Shown here piece after piece: positions 19,156 through 26,895 of a DNA stretch of 53,461 nt (the stretch's first letter is position 1; each line of letters begins with the position of its first letter). The position numbers were made by a program, and so were the translations under genes. This DNA comes from JBEKVE01 sp049514335 (GTDB taxonomy: Bacteria; Actinomycetota; Acidimicrobiia; Acidimicrobiales; UBA8190). The notes under the pieces are model-generated. The model worked only from the letters and a program-made list of their open reading frames with translations. It made no database searches and was not told where the DNA came from. Where the stretch lies: positions 1-53,461 of the forward strand of contig JBEKVE010000002.1 in the NCBI GenBank assembly GCA_049514335.1, given 5' to 3'.

Positions 19156-19182
19156 TTAGCACTCGAACCTTGCGAGTGCTAA
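19156..19182. promoter_or_regulatory. CIRCE operator (HrcA binding site)
   Basis: TTAGCACTC, nine bases, then GAGTGCTAA: a perfect match to the CIRCE consensus, 24 bp upstream of groES. It predicts heat-shock control of groES-groEL by HrcA, whose gene is not in this window. The tsaD stop codon lies inside the right-hand arm. Confidence 0.97.
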
Positions 19183-20279
19183 CGATAGCGGCCCCGGCCG
19201 CCTCGGGCAACTGGCCCCCCGGGGCCGGCGCCGGCCGGGGGATCGAGAAGGGGAAGGCGCAGGTCGGGGTCGGCTCCGGCGTCGAGGGGCGTGGGCCCCA
19301 CATGCTCGAGCTGCCACCACCCCGCCGCCGCGATCATGGCGGCGTTGTCGGTGCACATGGCCCGGCTGGGCAGGTAGGCGGGGATGCCGAGCTCCGCCGC
19401 GGCGGCGCCGAAGGCGGCCCGCAGCGACCCGTTGGCCGCCACCCCGCCCGCCAGGCACAGCCCCTTCGCCCCCGATGCCGACGCGGCCCGGCGGGCCTTC
19501 GTGACGAGGACGTCCACCACCGCCTGCTGGAACGAGGCGGCCACGTCCTCGTCGCTCGCATCCGGGGCGCGCCGCACGGCGTGCACCACGGCGGTCTTGA
19601 GGCCGCTGAAGGACAGGTCCAACCCGTCGTCGAGCATGGCCCGGGGAAAGGTGAAGGCCCCCGGGTCGCCGTCCTTCCCGGCGCGCTCGATGGCGGGCCC
19701 GCCGGGGTACCCGAGGCCGAGGAAGCGCGCCACCTTGTCGAAGGCCTCGCCGGCGGCGTCGTCGAGGGTCTGGCCCAGCAGGCGGTAGCGGCCCGGCCCC
19801 TCCATGGACACGAGCAGGGTGTGGCCCCCCGACACGAGGAGCACGGTGACGGGCCAGTCGATGGCGCCATGGTCGAGGAGGGCGGCGAAGAGGTGGCCCT
19901 CGAGGTGGTTGACGCCGACGAAGGGCAGGCCCCACGCCAACGACAGCGCCTTGGCCTCGCTCACCCCCACGAGCAGGGAGCCGACCAGGCCCGGTCCCAC
20001 GGTGGCTGCCACGGCGTCGAGACCGGCGCCCGTCGGCCCGGCGTCGAGACCGGCGCCGGTGAGCCCGGCGTCGCGCAGCGCCTGTGCCACCACCGGGGTG
20101 AGCAGCTCGAGATGGGCCCGCCCGGCGAGCTCGGGCACCACCCCGCCGAAGGCGGCGTGCACGTCCACCTGGCTCGAGACCACAGACGAGCGGACCTCGG
20201 CGCCCCCCGCCACCACCGCCGCCGCCGTTTCGTCACACGACGTCTCGATGCCGAGCACGACATCAGCGGTGTTGCTCAC
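19179..20279 (-). CDS. tsaD: tRNA N6-threonylcarbamoyladenosine transferase TsaD
   Basis: Transfers threonylcarbamoyl to A37 of ANN-decoding tRNAs. It has 366 residues. IETSCDET lies at 11-18, the metal-binding histidines are His125 and His129 in HLEGH, and the ASKHA signatures SGGHT and LSFSGLKTAVV follow. A 27-bp duplication inserts a second copy of TGAGLDA near residues 72-90. The start GTG at 20279 shares GTGA with the rimI stop. The stop TAG is inside the groES CIRCE element. Confidence 0.95.
   Translation of the reverse strand: MSNTADVVLGIETSCDETAAAVVAGGAEVRSSVVSSQVDVHAAFGGVVPELAGRAHLELLTPVVAQALRDAGLTGAGLDAGPTGAGLDAVAATVGPGLVGSLLVGVSEAKALSLAWGLPFVGVNHLEGHLFAALLDHGAIDWPVTVLLVSGGHTLLVSMEGPGRYRLLGQTLDDAAGEAFDKVARFLGLGYPGGPAIERAGKDGDPGAFTFPRAMLDDGLDLSFSGLKTAVVHAVRRAPDASDEDVAASFQQAVVDVLVTKARRAASASGAKGLCLAGGVAANGSLRAAFGAAAAELGIPAYLPSRAMCTDNAAMIAAAGWWQLEHVGPTPLDAGADPDLRLPLLDPPAGAGPGGPVARGGRGRYR
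19182..19210 (-). promoter_or_regulatory. groES promoter
   Basis: TTGCCC (19205-19210), a 17-bp spacer and TATCGT (19182-19187) on the minus strand. The -10 box abuts and shares one base with the CIRCE element, so the expected transcription start near 19175 falls inside the operator and HrcA would block it directly. The whole promoter is inside the coding sequence of tsaD. Confidence 0.75.
20014..20067. repeat. 27-bp tandem duplication inside tsaD
   Basis: Two adjacent 27-bp units (about 4 differences) in frame in tsaD, adding nine residues in a surface region before the conserved VGPGLVGSLLVG. Confidence 0.8.
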
Positions 20280-20851
20280 CCGCCCGCCCCCAGCCGGTCC
20301 TCGATGTCGGTGAGGCGCCGGGCGTAGTCGTCGCTGTCGATGTCGTTCACCCACATGACGATGGCGTCCTCGTTGGTCTCGGAGTAGTAGTTGCGCCGCA
20401 CCCCCACGGGGGCGAAGCCGAAGCTTCGGTACAGGATCTGTGCCGGGCTGTTCGACGCCCGGACCTCGAGGGTCAGGTGGCGCACGCCCAGGGCCGGGGC
20501 CCGCCGGGCCTGGTCGGCGAGCAGGACGGTTCCGATGCCACGCCGGTGCCAGGCGGGGTCCACCGTCAGGGTGGTGATGTGCCCCTCGTCGCCCACGACC
20601 ATGAGACCGCAGTACCCCACCACCAGGGGCCCGATGGTGGCCACCATGTAGCGGCGCGTGGCGCGCTGGGCGAGCTCGGACAGAAACAGCGTGGCCGACC
20701 ACGGGCGCGGGTAGCACTCCTCCTCGATGCGCACCACCGAGCGCAGGTGCCGGCGGCGCAGCGTCACCACCCGCACCGCGCCGGCCACGCCTTCGGGAAG
20801 CCCGGGGGCGTCGTCGTCCCCGCCGCCCGATCCCGCGTCGAAGGTGGCCAC
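20276..20851 (-). CDS. rimI: Ribosomal-protein-alanine N-acetyltransferase (GNAT), RimI
   Basis: GNAT acetyltransferase of about 191 residues. RRGIGTVLL at 103-111 is the acetyl-CoA pyrophosphate loop, preceded by ITTLTVDPAWH; YRSFGF is the C-terminal signature. RimI-type enzymes acetylate N-terminal alanine of S18 and other proteins. The first 26 residues are a Gly/Asp-rich extension. The GTG at 20851 follows the tsaB stop by 1 nt. It lies between tsaB and tsaD, a common actinobacterial arrangement. Confidence 0.87.
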   Translation of the reverse strand: MATFDAGSGGGDDDAPGLPEGVAGAVRVVTLRRRHLRSVVRIEEECYPRPWSATLFLSELAQRATRRYMVATIGPLVVGYCGLMVVGDEGHITTLTVDPAWHRRGIGTVLLADQARRAPALGVRHLTLEVRASNSPAQILYRSFGFAPVGVRRNYYSETNEDAIVMWVNDIDSDDYARRLTDIEDRLGAGG

Positions 20852-20852
20852 C

Positions 20853-21578
20853 TCAGGCCCCCGCCCCGGCCCGGCGGGCCCGGCGCTCCCAGTTGATGCG
20901 CACGTCGGCGCCGCGCAGGTAGTGCGGCAGCACCGCCCCGGGGTCGGCCCCCTCACCGGCGCCGGCGCGGGCCAGGCCGAGCGCCCCCAACACGACCGGG
21001 GAGGGATGGTCGGTGGTGGCGTCGCCCCGCCGCACGCCCGGCACGGCGTCGAACACCGCGGCGTGGCGTCGTGCCCCGTCGCCCACCACGAGCATCGGCT
21101 CCCCATTCGCCACGGCCAGCTCGGCGGCCAGCGCGTCGGGGGTGCGGCGGACGTCCTCGCCGAGGCGCACGGCCCGGTGCGCCTCGACACCGAAGCGCGC
21201 CGCGAACACCTCGCCCCGCCGGGCGTCGACCACCGGGACCACCACCGTTCCTGCCACCACTCCCGCCCCCGCCACCGCCTGGGCCAGGACCTCCAGGCTG
21301 CTCACGCCGACGAGTGGGCGCCCGAGGGCGAACGCCAGGGCCTTGGCCGTGCCCACCCCCACGCGCAGGCCGGTGAACAGCCCGGGCCCGACGTCCACCA
21401 CCACCGCCTCCACATCGGACAGGGTCACGCCGGCGCGCCGGCACACGAAGTCGACGGCGGGGACGATGACCTCGGCGTGGCGTCGTCCACGCGTCACGGT
21501 GACGGCGCCGAGCGCCCCCGATTCGTCGACCAGCGCCACCCCCGCCTGCTCGGTGGCCGACTCCACCGCCAGCACCAT
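20853..21578 (-). CDS. tsaB: t6A synthesis adaptor protein TsaB
   Basis: ASKHA-fold partner that dimerises with TsaD in t6A synthesis. It has 241 residues and begins MVLAVESATEQAGVAL; VDVGPGLFTGLRVGVGTAKALA is the conserved family segment. The start ATG shares one base with the tsaE stop (TGATG). Confidence 0.92.
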   Translation of the reverse strand: MVLAVESATEQAGVALVDESGALGAVTVTRGRRHAEVIVPAVDFVCRRAGVTLSDVEAVVVDVGPGLFTGLRVGVGTAKALAFALGRPLVGVSSLEVLAQAVAGAGVVAGTVVVPVVDARRGEVFAARFGVEAHRAVRLGEDVRRTPDALAAELAVANGEPMLVVGDGARRHAAVFDAVPGVRRGDATTDHPSPVVLGALGLARAGAGEGADPGAVLPHYLRGADVRINWERRARRAGAGA

Positions 21579-22114
21579 CACGGGCAGGACCAGTCCCCGA
21601 GGCGCGCCGCCAGCTCGGCGGCACGCGCCGTCCAGCTGCCCCCGGCGCTGACGGCGACAGCGCGCTCCTCGGAGGGCGCGTCGGCCCCCTCCTCGGTGCC
21701 GGGCGGTGACGCCAGCGTGATCACGAGCGCCTCGCCGAGCACCGGCGCCCCCACGTCGCCCCACTCCACCACCGCCACCGCGCCCTCCTCCACCAGCTCG
21801 CCGATGGCCAGGTCGGCCACCTCGGTCAGGTGGTCGAGGCGGTAGAGGTCGGCATGCAGCACGGCGCGCACCCCGGAGGGGCCCGGGGGGCACGGGTGCG
21901 ATCGCACCAGGGTGAAGGTGGGGCTCGTCACGACCTCGGTCACCCCCAGGCCGGTGGCGATCCCCTGGGTGAGCGTGGTCTTTCCCGCCCCCAGGTCGCC
22001 GGCCAGCAGCACGACGTCGCCGGGGCGCAGGGCTCGGGCCAAGCCGGCGCCGAGGGCGCGGGTGTCGTCGGCGGAGCGGGTTCGAAGCGACAGCGCCACG
22101 GGCATGGCGCTCAC
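21578..22114 (-). CDS. tsaE: t6A synthesis ATPase TsaE
   Basis: P-loop ATPase that resets the TsaBD complex. Walker A is GDLGAGKT at 39-46, followed by VVTSPTFTLV and VEWGD. It has 178 residues from the GTG at 22114, which overlaps the glycosylase stop by 4 nt (GTGA); an ATG three codons on is an alternative. The C-terminal 50 residues are a variable extension. Confidence 0.92.
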   Translation of the reverse strand: MSAMPVALSLRTRSADDTRALGAGLARALRPGDVVLLAGDLGAGKTTLTQGIATGLGVTEVVTSPTFTLVRSHPCPPGPSGVRAVLHADLYRLDHLTEVADLAIGELVEEGAVAVVEWGDVGAPVLGEALVITLASPPGTEEGADAPSEERAVAVSAGGSWTARAAELAARLGDWSCP

Positions 22115-22674
22115 GCTCGGCCCCCGGCCAACAGGCCCTTGGCCCGGACCAGGTCGGCGCGCATCTCGGCCACGACCTCGGCGCCACCGCGCAGGGCGGC
22201 GGCAGGGTGGTAGGTGGGGACGATGTGCCCGGTCCGAAACGGATAGGCCCGTCCCCGGATGCGGCGGATGCCCTCGGTGGTGTCGAGGAGCAGCCGCGTG
22301 GCGAAGTTGCCGAGCGTCACCACCACGAGGGGGGCGATGAGCTCGAGCTGGGCGTCGAGATAGGGGCGGCAGGCGGCGATCTCGGCGGGGAGCGGGTCCC
22401 GATTGCCCGGCGGCCTGCACTTCACCACGTTGGCGATGTAGTACCGGCTGCGGTCGATGCCGATCTCCTGGCGCACGAGCTTGTCGAGGAGCTTCCCGGA
22501 CCGGCCCACGAAGGGCTCCCCGGCCAGGTCCTCGTCGCGTCCGGGCCCCTCGCCCACGAACATGAGCGACGCCTCGGGGTCGCCCACGCCGAAGACGACC
22601 TGCGTCCGGCCTGCCGCCAGCGGGCACCGGGTGCAGCCCAGAGCCTCGGTGCGGAGCTCCGCCAGGGTGCTCAC
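22111..22674 (-). CDS. Type-4 (4Fe-4S) uracil-DNA glycosylase
   Basis: Excises uracil from DNA after cytosine deamination. It has 187 residues. Four iron-sulfur cysteines are visible: Cys14, Cys17, Cys86 and Cys102. GEGPGRDED at 41-49 is the uracil-binding motif and YHPAAALR the C-terminal loop. The start is GTG at 22674, and TACCAT lies 6 nt upstream without a Shine-Dalgarno, so the message may be leaderless. It heads the tsaE-tsaB-rimI-tsaD run. Confidence 0.92.
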   Translation of the reverse strand: MSTLAELRTEALGCTRCPLAAGRTQVVFGVGDPEASLMFVGEGPGRDEDLAGEPFVGRSGKLLDKLVRQEIGIDRSRYYIANVVKCRPPGNRDPLPAEIAACRPYLDAQLELIAPLVVVTLGNFATRLLLDTTEGIRRIRGRAYPFRTGHIVPTYHPAAALRGGAEVVAEMRADLVRAKGLLAGGRA

Positions 22675-22719
22675 CGCGGCATGGTACCGCCCGGTCCGGC
22701 CCTTCCCGCCGGGGCGGCG

Positions 22720-23826
22720 TCAGCCCGGCTTGGCCGCGAACTCGTCGAGCAGGCGCGAGAACTCGCGGCGGCGCTCGATCATGGGCATGTGCCCGCAGCG
22801 CGGCAGCTCCACCAGCTCGGCCCGGGGGAGAGCGTCAGCCGTGCGCCGGGCGTGGCGGGGCGGGGTGAGCCGGTCGTGGGTCCCCACCACCACCAGGACG
22901 GGCAGCTCCACCGACCCGAGCCACCGCGACAGGTCGAACAGCGCCAGCGACGGGAGGAGGGCGGCGACCGTGGCGGGGGGCGTGGCGACGTGCAGGCCCT
23001 CCACGAAGCGCACCTGGGCCGCCGGCGCGTCGGCGCCGAAGCCGAGGCGCGTCAGCCACCAGCGCACGTCGTCGGAGGCCACGGTGCGCACCCCCACCCG
23101 GTCGGCGAGCGACAGGGCCCGCGACGACAGCGGTCCGCTCAGGCGGGCCATGCCCCCGAACCCCGGCACGCGGGAGAAGGGGCCGCCCGTGGTCGACACG
23201 AGCACGAGGCCGCGCACCCGGCGCCGGAGCTCGGACGCCGGCATGTCGTGGGTGAGCTGCAACGCCACCATGCCCCCCATGGAGTGGCCCACCACCACGG
23301 CGTGCTCGACGTCGAGGGCCTCGAGCACGGCGCGCACGTCGCGTGCCAGGCGGCAGACGCCGGGCGATCCCTGCTGGGCGGCGGCCATGCGGACGTCAGC
23401 GCGCAAGGCGGCCGCGCCGAGCGGGGCCTCGGCGGTGTCCCCGCCGGTGCTGAACCCCGCCGTTCCCGGCACCGAGGCGCCGTGCCCGCGCATGTCGGGG
23501 ACGATGACGCGGTGCCGTGCCGAGAGATCGCGCAGCTGGTGCGCCCACACCGCCCCGGAGAGCATGAAGCCGTGCAACAGCACCACGGGCGGACCCTGTC
23601 CCGCCTCCACCACGTGGATGCGGCCGCCGTCGTCGACGCTCACGTCGTGGTGCACGAGCCCGTCGGGAGCGGTGAGCCCTTCGAGGGCGATGTCGTCGGG
23701 GGTCGAGCGCGTGCGGGCCACCAGCCGGTGCTGGGCCGCCCACCCCGCCGCCACCGCCGCGCCGGTGCCCGCCACCACACCCCGGACCACCCGTCGCCTG
23801 GTCGCCGACCGTTCGCGCCTGCTCAT
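22720..23826 (-). CDS. Alpha/beta-fold hydrolase with N-terminal membrane or export segment
   Basis: 368 residues. An Arg-rich start (RRERSATRRR) followed by a hydrophobic stretch at about 14-31 looks like a membrane anchor or uncleaved signal. VVLLHGFMLSG gives the oxyanion loop, GHSMGG the nucleophile, GTHDRLTPP the acid and RCGHMPMIE the histidine. Its start ATG shares a base with the alr stop (TAATG). Alanine racemase followed by such a hydrolase and then tsaE is a recurrent actinobacterial order; its substrate is unknown. Confidence 0.87.
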   Translation of the reverse strand: MSRRERSATRRRVVRGVVAGTGAAVAAGWAAQHRLVARTRSTPDDIALEGLTAPDGLVHHDVSVDDGGRIHVVEAGQGPPVVLLHGFMLSGAVWAHQLRDLSARHRVIVPDMRGHGASVPGTAGFSTGGDTAEAPLGAAALRADVRMAAAQQGSPGVCRLARDVRAVLEALDVEHAVVVGHSMGGMVALQLTHDMPASELRRRVRGLVLVSTTGGPFSRVPGFGGMARLSGPLSSRALSLADRVGVRTVASDDVRWWLTRLGFGADAPAAQVRFVEGLHVATPPATVAALLPSLALFDLSRWLGSVELPVLVVVGTHDRLTPPRHARRTADALPRAELVELPRCGHMPMIERRREFSRLLDEFAAKPG

Positions 23827-25052
23827 TACGACCCCTCCCCGTCGACCACGACACGCGGGACCCGCCTGCCGATGCCGCAGAACACCTCGTGGGCGATGGT
23901 GCCGAGCACGCCCGCCCAGTCGCCGGCAGTGATCTGCGCCGTCCCCTGCCTGCCGATGAGGACGACCTCGTCGCCCACCGACACACCCTCGTCGCCGCAG
24001 TCCACCACGATCTGGTCCATCGTGACCATGCCCGCCAGTGGACGCGCACGACCGCCGACGAGCACGGTACCGCCCGCGCTGAAGTAGCGCCTCGGGACGC
24101 CGTCGGCGTACCCGAGCGGGACCGTGGCCACCGTCGACGGTCCGGCCAGGGACCGGAGCCGCCCGTAGGAGGGGCGGGCGGCGGCGTCGAGGCGGCGCAC
24201 GTGGGTCACCGCCGCCCGCCACGACAGCACGGGCCGCAGGTCCCCCACGCCGGTGCGCGACAGCACCTCGGCCACCGCCTCGTCCACCTCGGGGAAGGGC
24301 GACACCCCGTACAGGGCGATGCCGAAGCGCACCATGTCGAGGCGCGCCGCGGGGAAGGCCACGGCGCCGGCCGAGTTCGCCGCGTGCAGCATGGGCGGGG
24401 GGTACCCGGCCGCCACCAGCCGGTCGCGCACCGCCTCCAGGCGGCGCACCTGCTCGTCGGTGAAGGCGCGGTCGCCGGGCGCGATGCCGTCGGCCACCGG
24501 GAAGTGCGTCCACAAGGCGGCGAAGCGCAGCGCCGGCTCCCCCGCCACGGCCGCCACCACCGCCGCCACCTCGTCCTCGGCCGCCCCCACGCGGTGCATG
24601 CCGGTGTCCACCTTGACGTGCACGTCGGTGACGGCACCGGCGGCGGCCGATGCCCGGGCCAGGGTGCGAACGAAGGGGACCGAGTACACGGCGGGGGTGA
24701 GACCGTGCTCCACCACGCCCGGCGCGGCATCGGGCGAAGGCTCGGCCAGGATCAGCACGGGCGCCTCGATGCCGCCCCGGCGCAGCTCCACACCCTCCTC
24801 CACCGTGGCCACCGCCAGCCATGTGGCGCCGGCCGCCAGCGCGGCGCGCGCCACCGGCACGGCACCGTGCCCGTAGGCGTCGGCCTTCACCACCGCGCAC
24901 AGCGCCGCCGGGGCCGACACCCGACGCAGCAGGGCCACGTTGTGGCGAAGCGCATCCAGGTCCACGCTGACCCACGCCGGGCGGGCCCCGGGCCCGAAGG
25001 GGAGGGCGGGGCGGTCATCGCCGTCGCGGCGTGGCGAGGCGGGCGCGCTCAT
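23826..25052 (-). CDS. alr: Alanine racemase
   Basis: PLP enzyme making D-alanine for peptidoglycan. It has 408 residues. VVKADAYGHG puts the PLP lysine at Lys56, VDTGMHRVG and WTHFPVAD line the active site, and VPLGYADGVPRRY lies in the C-terminal beta domain, which also carries the MVTMDQIVVD signature. The start ATG shares ATGA with the nnr stop. Confidence 0.96.
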   Translation of the reverse strand: MSAPASPRRDGDDRPALPFGPGARPAWVSVDLDALRHNVALLRRVSAPAALCAVVKADAYGHGAVPVARAALAAGATWLAVATVEEGVELRRGGIEAPVLILAEPSPDAAPGVVEHGLTPAVYSVPFVRTLARASAAAGAVTDVHVKVDTGMHRVGAAEDEVAAVVAAVAGEPALRFAALWTHFPVADGIAPGDRAFTDEQVRRLEAVRDRLVAAGYPPPMLHAANSAGAVAFPAARLDMVRFGIALYGVSPFPEVDEAVAEVLSRTGVGDLRPVLSWRAAVTHVRRLDAAARPSYGRLRSLAGPSTVATVPLGYADGVPRRYFSAGGTVLVGGRARPLAGMVTMDQIVVDCGDEGVSVGDEVVLIGRQGTAQITAGDWAGVLGTIAHEVFCGIGRRVPRVVVDGEGS

Positions 25053-26449
25053 GCGGGGCGGATCGCCGACAGCCAGCGGGCGACGAGATCGGGGAGGTCG
25101 CCCGACACGAGACCTTCGGCCAGCCCCAGCTCGGCCGCCCGGCCGTGGACGTGGGCCCCCAGGGCGGCGGCGTGGTGGGGCTCGAGGCCCCGGGCCAGGA
25201 AGGCGCCGATCACGCCGGACAGCACGTCGCCCGTGCCGGCGGTGGCCAACCGGGGCGATCCGGCCGTGGCCAGGAGCACGTCGGCGCCGGGAGCGGCGAC
25301 GATGGTGGTGGGCCCCTTGCGCAGCACCACGGCGCCGGAGCTCGAGGCGAGCGCCGTCACCGCCGCCATGCGGTCGGTCTCCGGTGCCCCGCCCGTCAGC
25401 CGGGCGAACTCGCCGTCGTGGGGCGTGAGGACGACCGCACTCTGCACGGCGCCCCGCACGGCGCCCTGCACGGCGTCGTGCACCTCGGACCCCGAGCCGA
25501 GCGCGTAGAGGCCGTCGGCGTCCACCACCACCGGCGCCTGCGCCCCGGCCAGCAGCACCCGCACGTCGGCGGCGGTGCGCTCGGCGCGACCCAGGCCCGG
25601 ACCCACCACCAGTGCCCGGCAGCGTTCGGCGGCGGCCAGGGCCTCGGCCGCCCATCCCTGGGCGGGAAGACGCGTCCCCACCGCCTCGTGGACCCCCGAC
25701 GCGGCGGGATCACCACCGGGGACGCCCAGGCGCACCATGCCCGCCCCGGCGCGGTACGCGGCGCGGGCGCACAGGTCGGCGGCGCCGGTCATGCCGGGGG
25801 AGCCGGCCACCACCGCCACCGCCGAGAGCCACTTGTGCGCCACGCGGGGCCGCGGCGCCAGCAGGCGCAGCACGTCGGCGTCCTCGACGATCCAGGCGTG
25901 CGCCGCGGCGGCGGCGTCGAGGCCGATGTCGGCCACCACCACCCGGCCCGAGAGCAGCAGGCCGTCGCCCAGGACGAGCCCGGTCTTGCGGGCGGCGAAG
26001 GTCACTGTGACGTCGGCCCGCAGGGGCTCACCGCACGCCTCCCCGGTGTCGCCGTCCACCCCCGAGGGGATGTCGACGGCCAGCACGGGCACGCCGGGGG
26101 GGACGGCGGGGGCGCGGTAGTCGCCCCGGAAGCCGGTGCCGTAGGCGGCGTCCACCACGAGGTCCACCGTCCCCGCCGGCCCGATGCGGGTCGGGGCGTC
26201 GGCGGCGTCGTACACAGTCACGCGGGCGCCGCGCCGACGCAGGCGCGCCGCTGCCATCCGGCCGTCGGCGCCGTTGTTGCCCTTGCCCGCCACCACCACC
26301 ACGTGACGGCCGTAGGTCCCGCCCATGAGCCGGACCGCCCACGAGGCGACGGCCGTTCCGGCCCGCTCCACGAGCGTCTCCTCGGACACCGACGCCAGCG
26401 CGTCGCGGTCGACGGCGCGCATCTCCTCCACCCGCAAGACCGGCTTCAC
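25049..26449 (-). CDS. nnr: Bifunctional NAD(P)H-hydrate epimerase / dehydratase
   Basis: Repairs hydrated NAD(P)H. The N-terminal epimerase (about 1-205) shows VAGKGNNGADGR and the C-terminal ADP/ATP-dependent dehydratase (about 215-466) shows LTPHDGEFARLTGG and the catalytic TAGTGDVLSG. It has 466 residues, the usual fused length. A 12-bp triplicated stretch adds a short Val-Gln/Arg-Gly-Ala repeat between the two. Start GTG at 26449 overlaps the acpS stop by 4 nt. Confidence 0.95.
   Translation of the reverse strand: MKPVLRVEEMRAVDRDALASVSEETLVERAGTAVASWAVRLMGGTYGRHVVVVAGKGNNGADGRMAAARLRRRGARVTVYDAADAPTRIGPAGTVDLVVDAAYGTGFRGDYRAPAVPPGVPVLAVDIPSGVDGDTGEACGEPLRADVTVTFAARKTGLVLGDGLLLSGRVVVADIGLDAAAAAHAWIVEDADVLRLLAPRPRVAHKWLSAVAVVAGSPGMTGAADLCARAAYRAGAGMVRLGVPGGDPAASGVHEAVGTRLPAQGWAAEALAAAERCRALVVGPGLGRAERTAADVRVLLAGAQAPVVVDADGLYALGSGSEVHDAVQGAVRGAVQSAVVLTPHDGEFARLTGGAPETDRMAAVTALASSSGAVVLRKGPTTIVAAPGADVLLATAGSPRLATAGTGDVLSGVIGAFLARGLEPHHAAALGAHVHGRAAELGLAEGLVSGDLPDLVARWLSAIRPA
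25442..25477. repeat. 12-bp tandem repeat, three copies, inside nnr
   Basis: Three consecutive units with core GCACGGCG, in frame, encoding repeats of the type Gly-Ala-Val-Gln/Arg in a loop of the dehydratase domain. Confidence 0.75.
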
Positions 26450-26895
26450 CGGCGCCCCGTCTCCTCGTCGGGCCCGGCGGCATCGTCGCCGGGACCCTCG
26501 GCCACCACGCTCGCCACCGCCAGGGCGTCGGTGTGGGTGAGCGACACGTGCCAGCGGCGCACGCCGAGATGCTCCGCCAGCGAGGCGGCGCGTCCCGACA
26601 GGGCGAGGCCCGGGCGTCCCCCCTCGGCCCGGGTGACCTCGACGTCTGTGAAGGCGGCCGCCCCCACGCCCACACCGAGCGCCTTCAGCACCGCCTCCTT
26701 GGCGGCGAAGCGCGCCGCCAGGCGGGGCCCGGGATCGCCCACGCGCCCGGCATAGGCCTGCTCGTCCTCGGTGAAGAGCCGGCGCACGAGCGCAGGGCGG
26801 CGCGCCAGGACGCGCCGGAAGCGCTCCACGTCCACGGCATCGACGCCGATGCCGCGCACGTCGCGGGCGCCGTGCTCGGCGCCGGGTGCGGTCAC
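26446..26895 (-). CDS. acpS: Holo-[acyl-carrier-protein] synthase
   Basis: Transfers 4'-phosphopantetheine from CoA to acyl carrier protein. IGVDAVDVERF near residue 18 carries the Mg-binding Asp, and RFAAKEAVLKALG carries the second acidic residue of the AcpS family. It has 149 residues from the GTG at 26895, slightly longer than usual owing to a C-terminal acidic tail. The start overlaps the glmS stop (GTGA). Confidence 0.93.
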   Translation of the reverse strand: MTAPGAEHGARDVRGIGVDAVDVERFRRVLARRPALVRRLFTEDEQAYAGRVGDPGPRLAARFAAKEAVLKALGVGVGAAAFTDVEVTRAEGGRPGLALSGRAASLAEHLGVRRWHVSLTHTDALAVASVVAEGPGDDAAGPDEETGRR

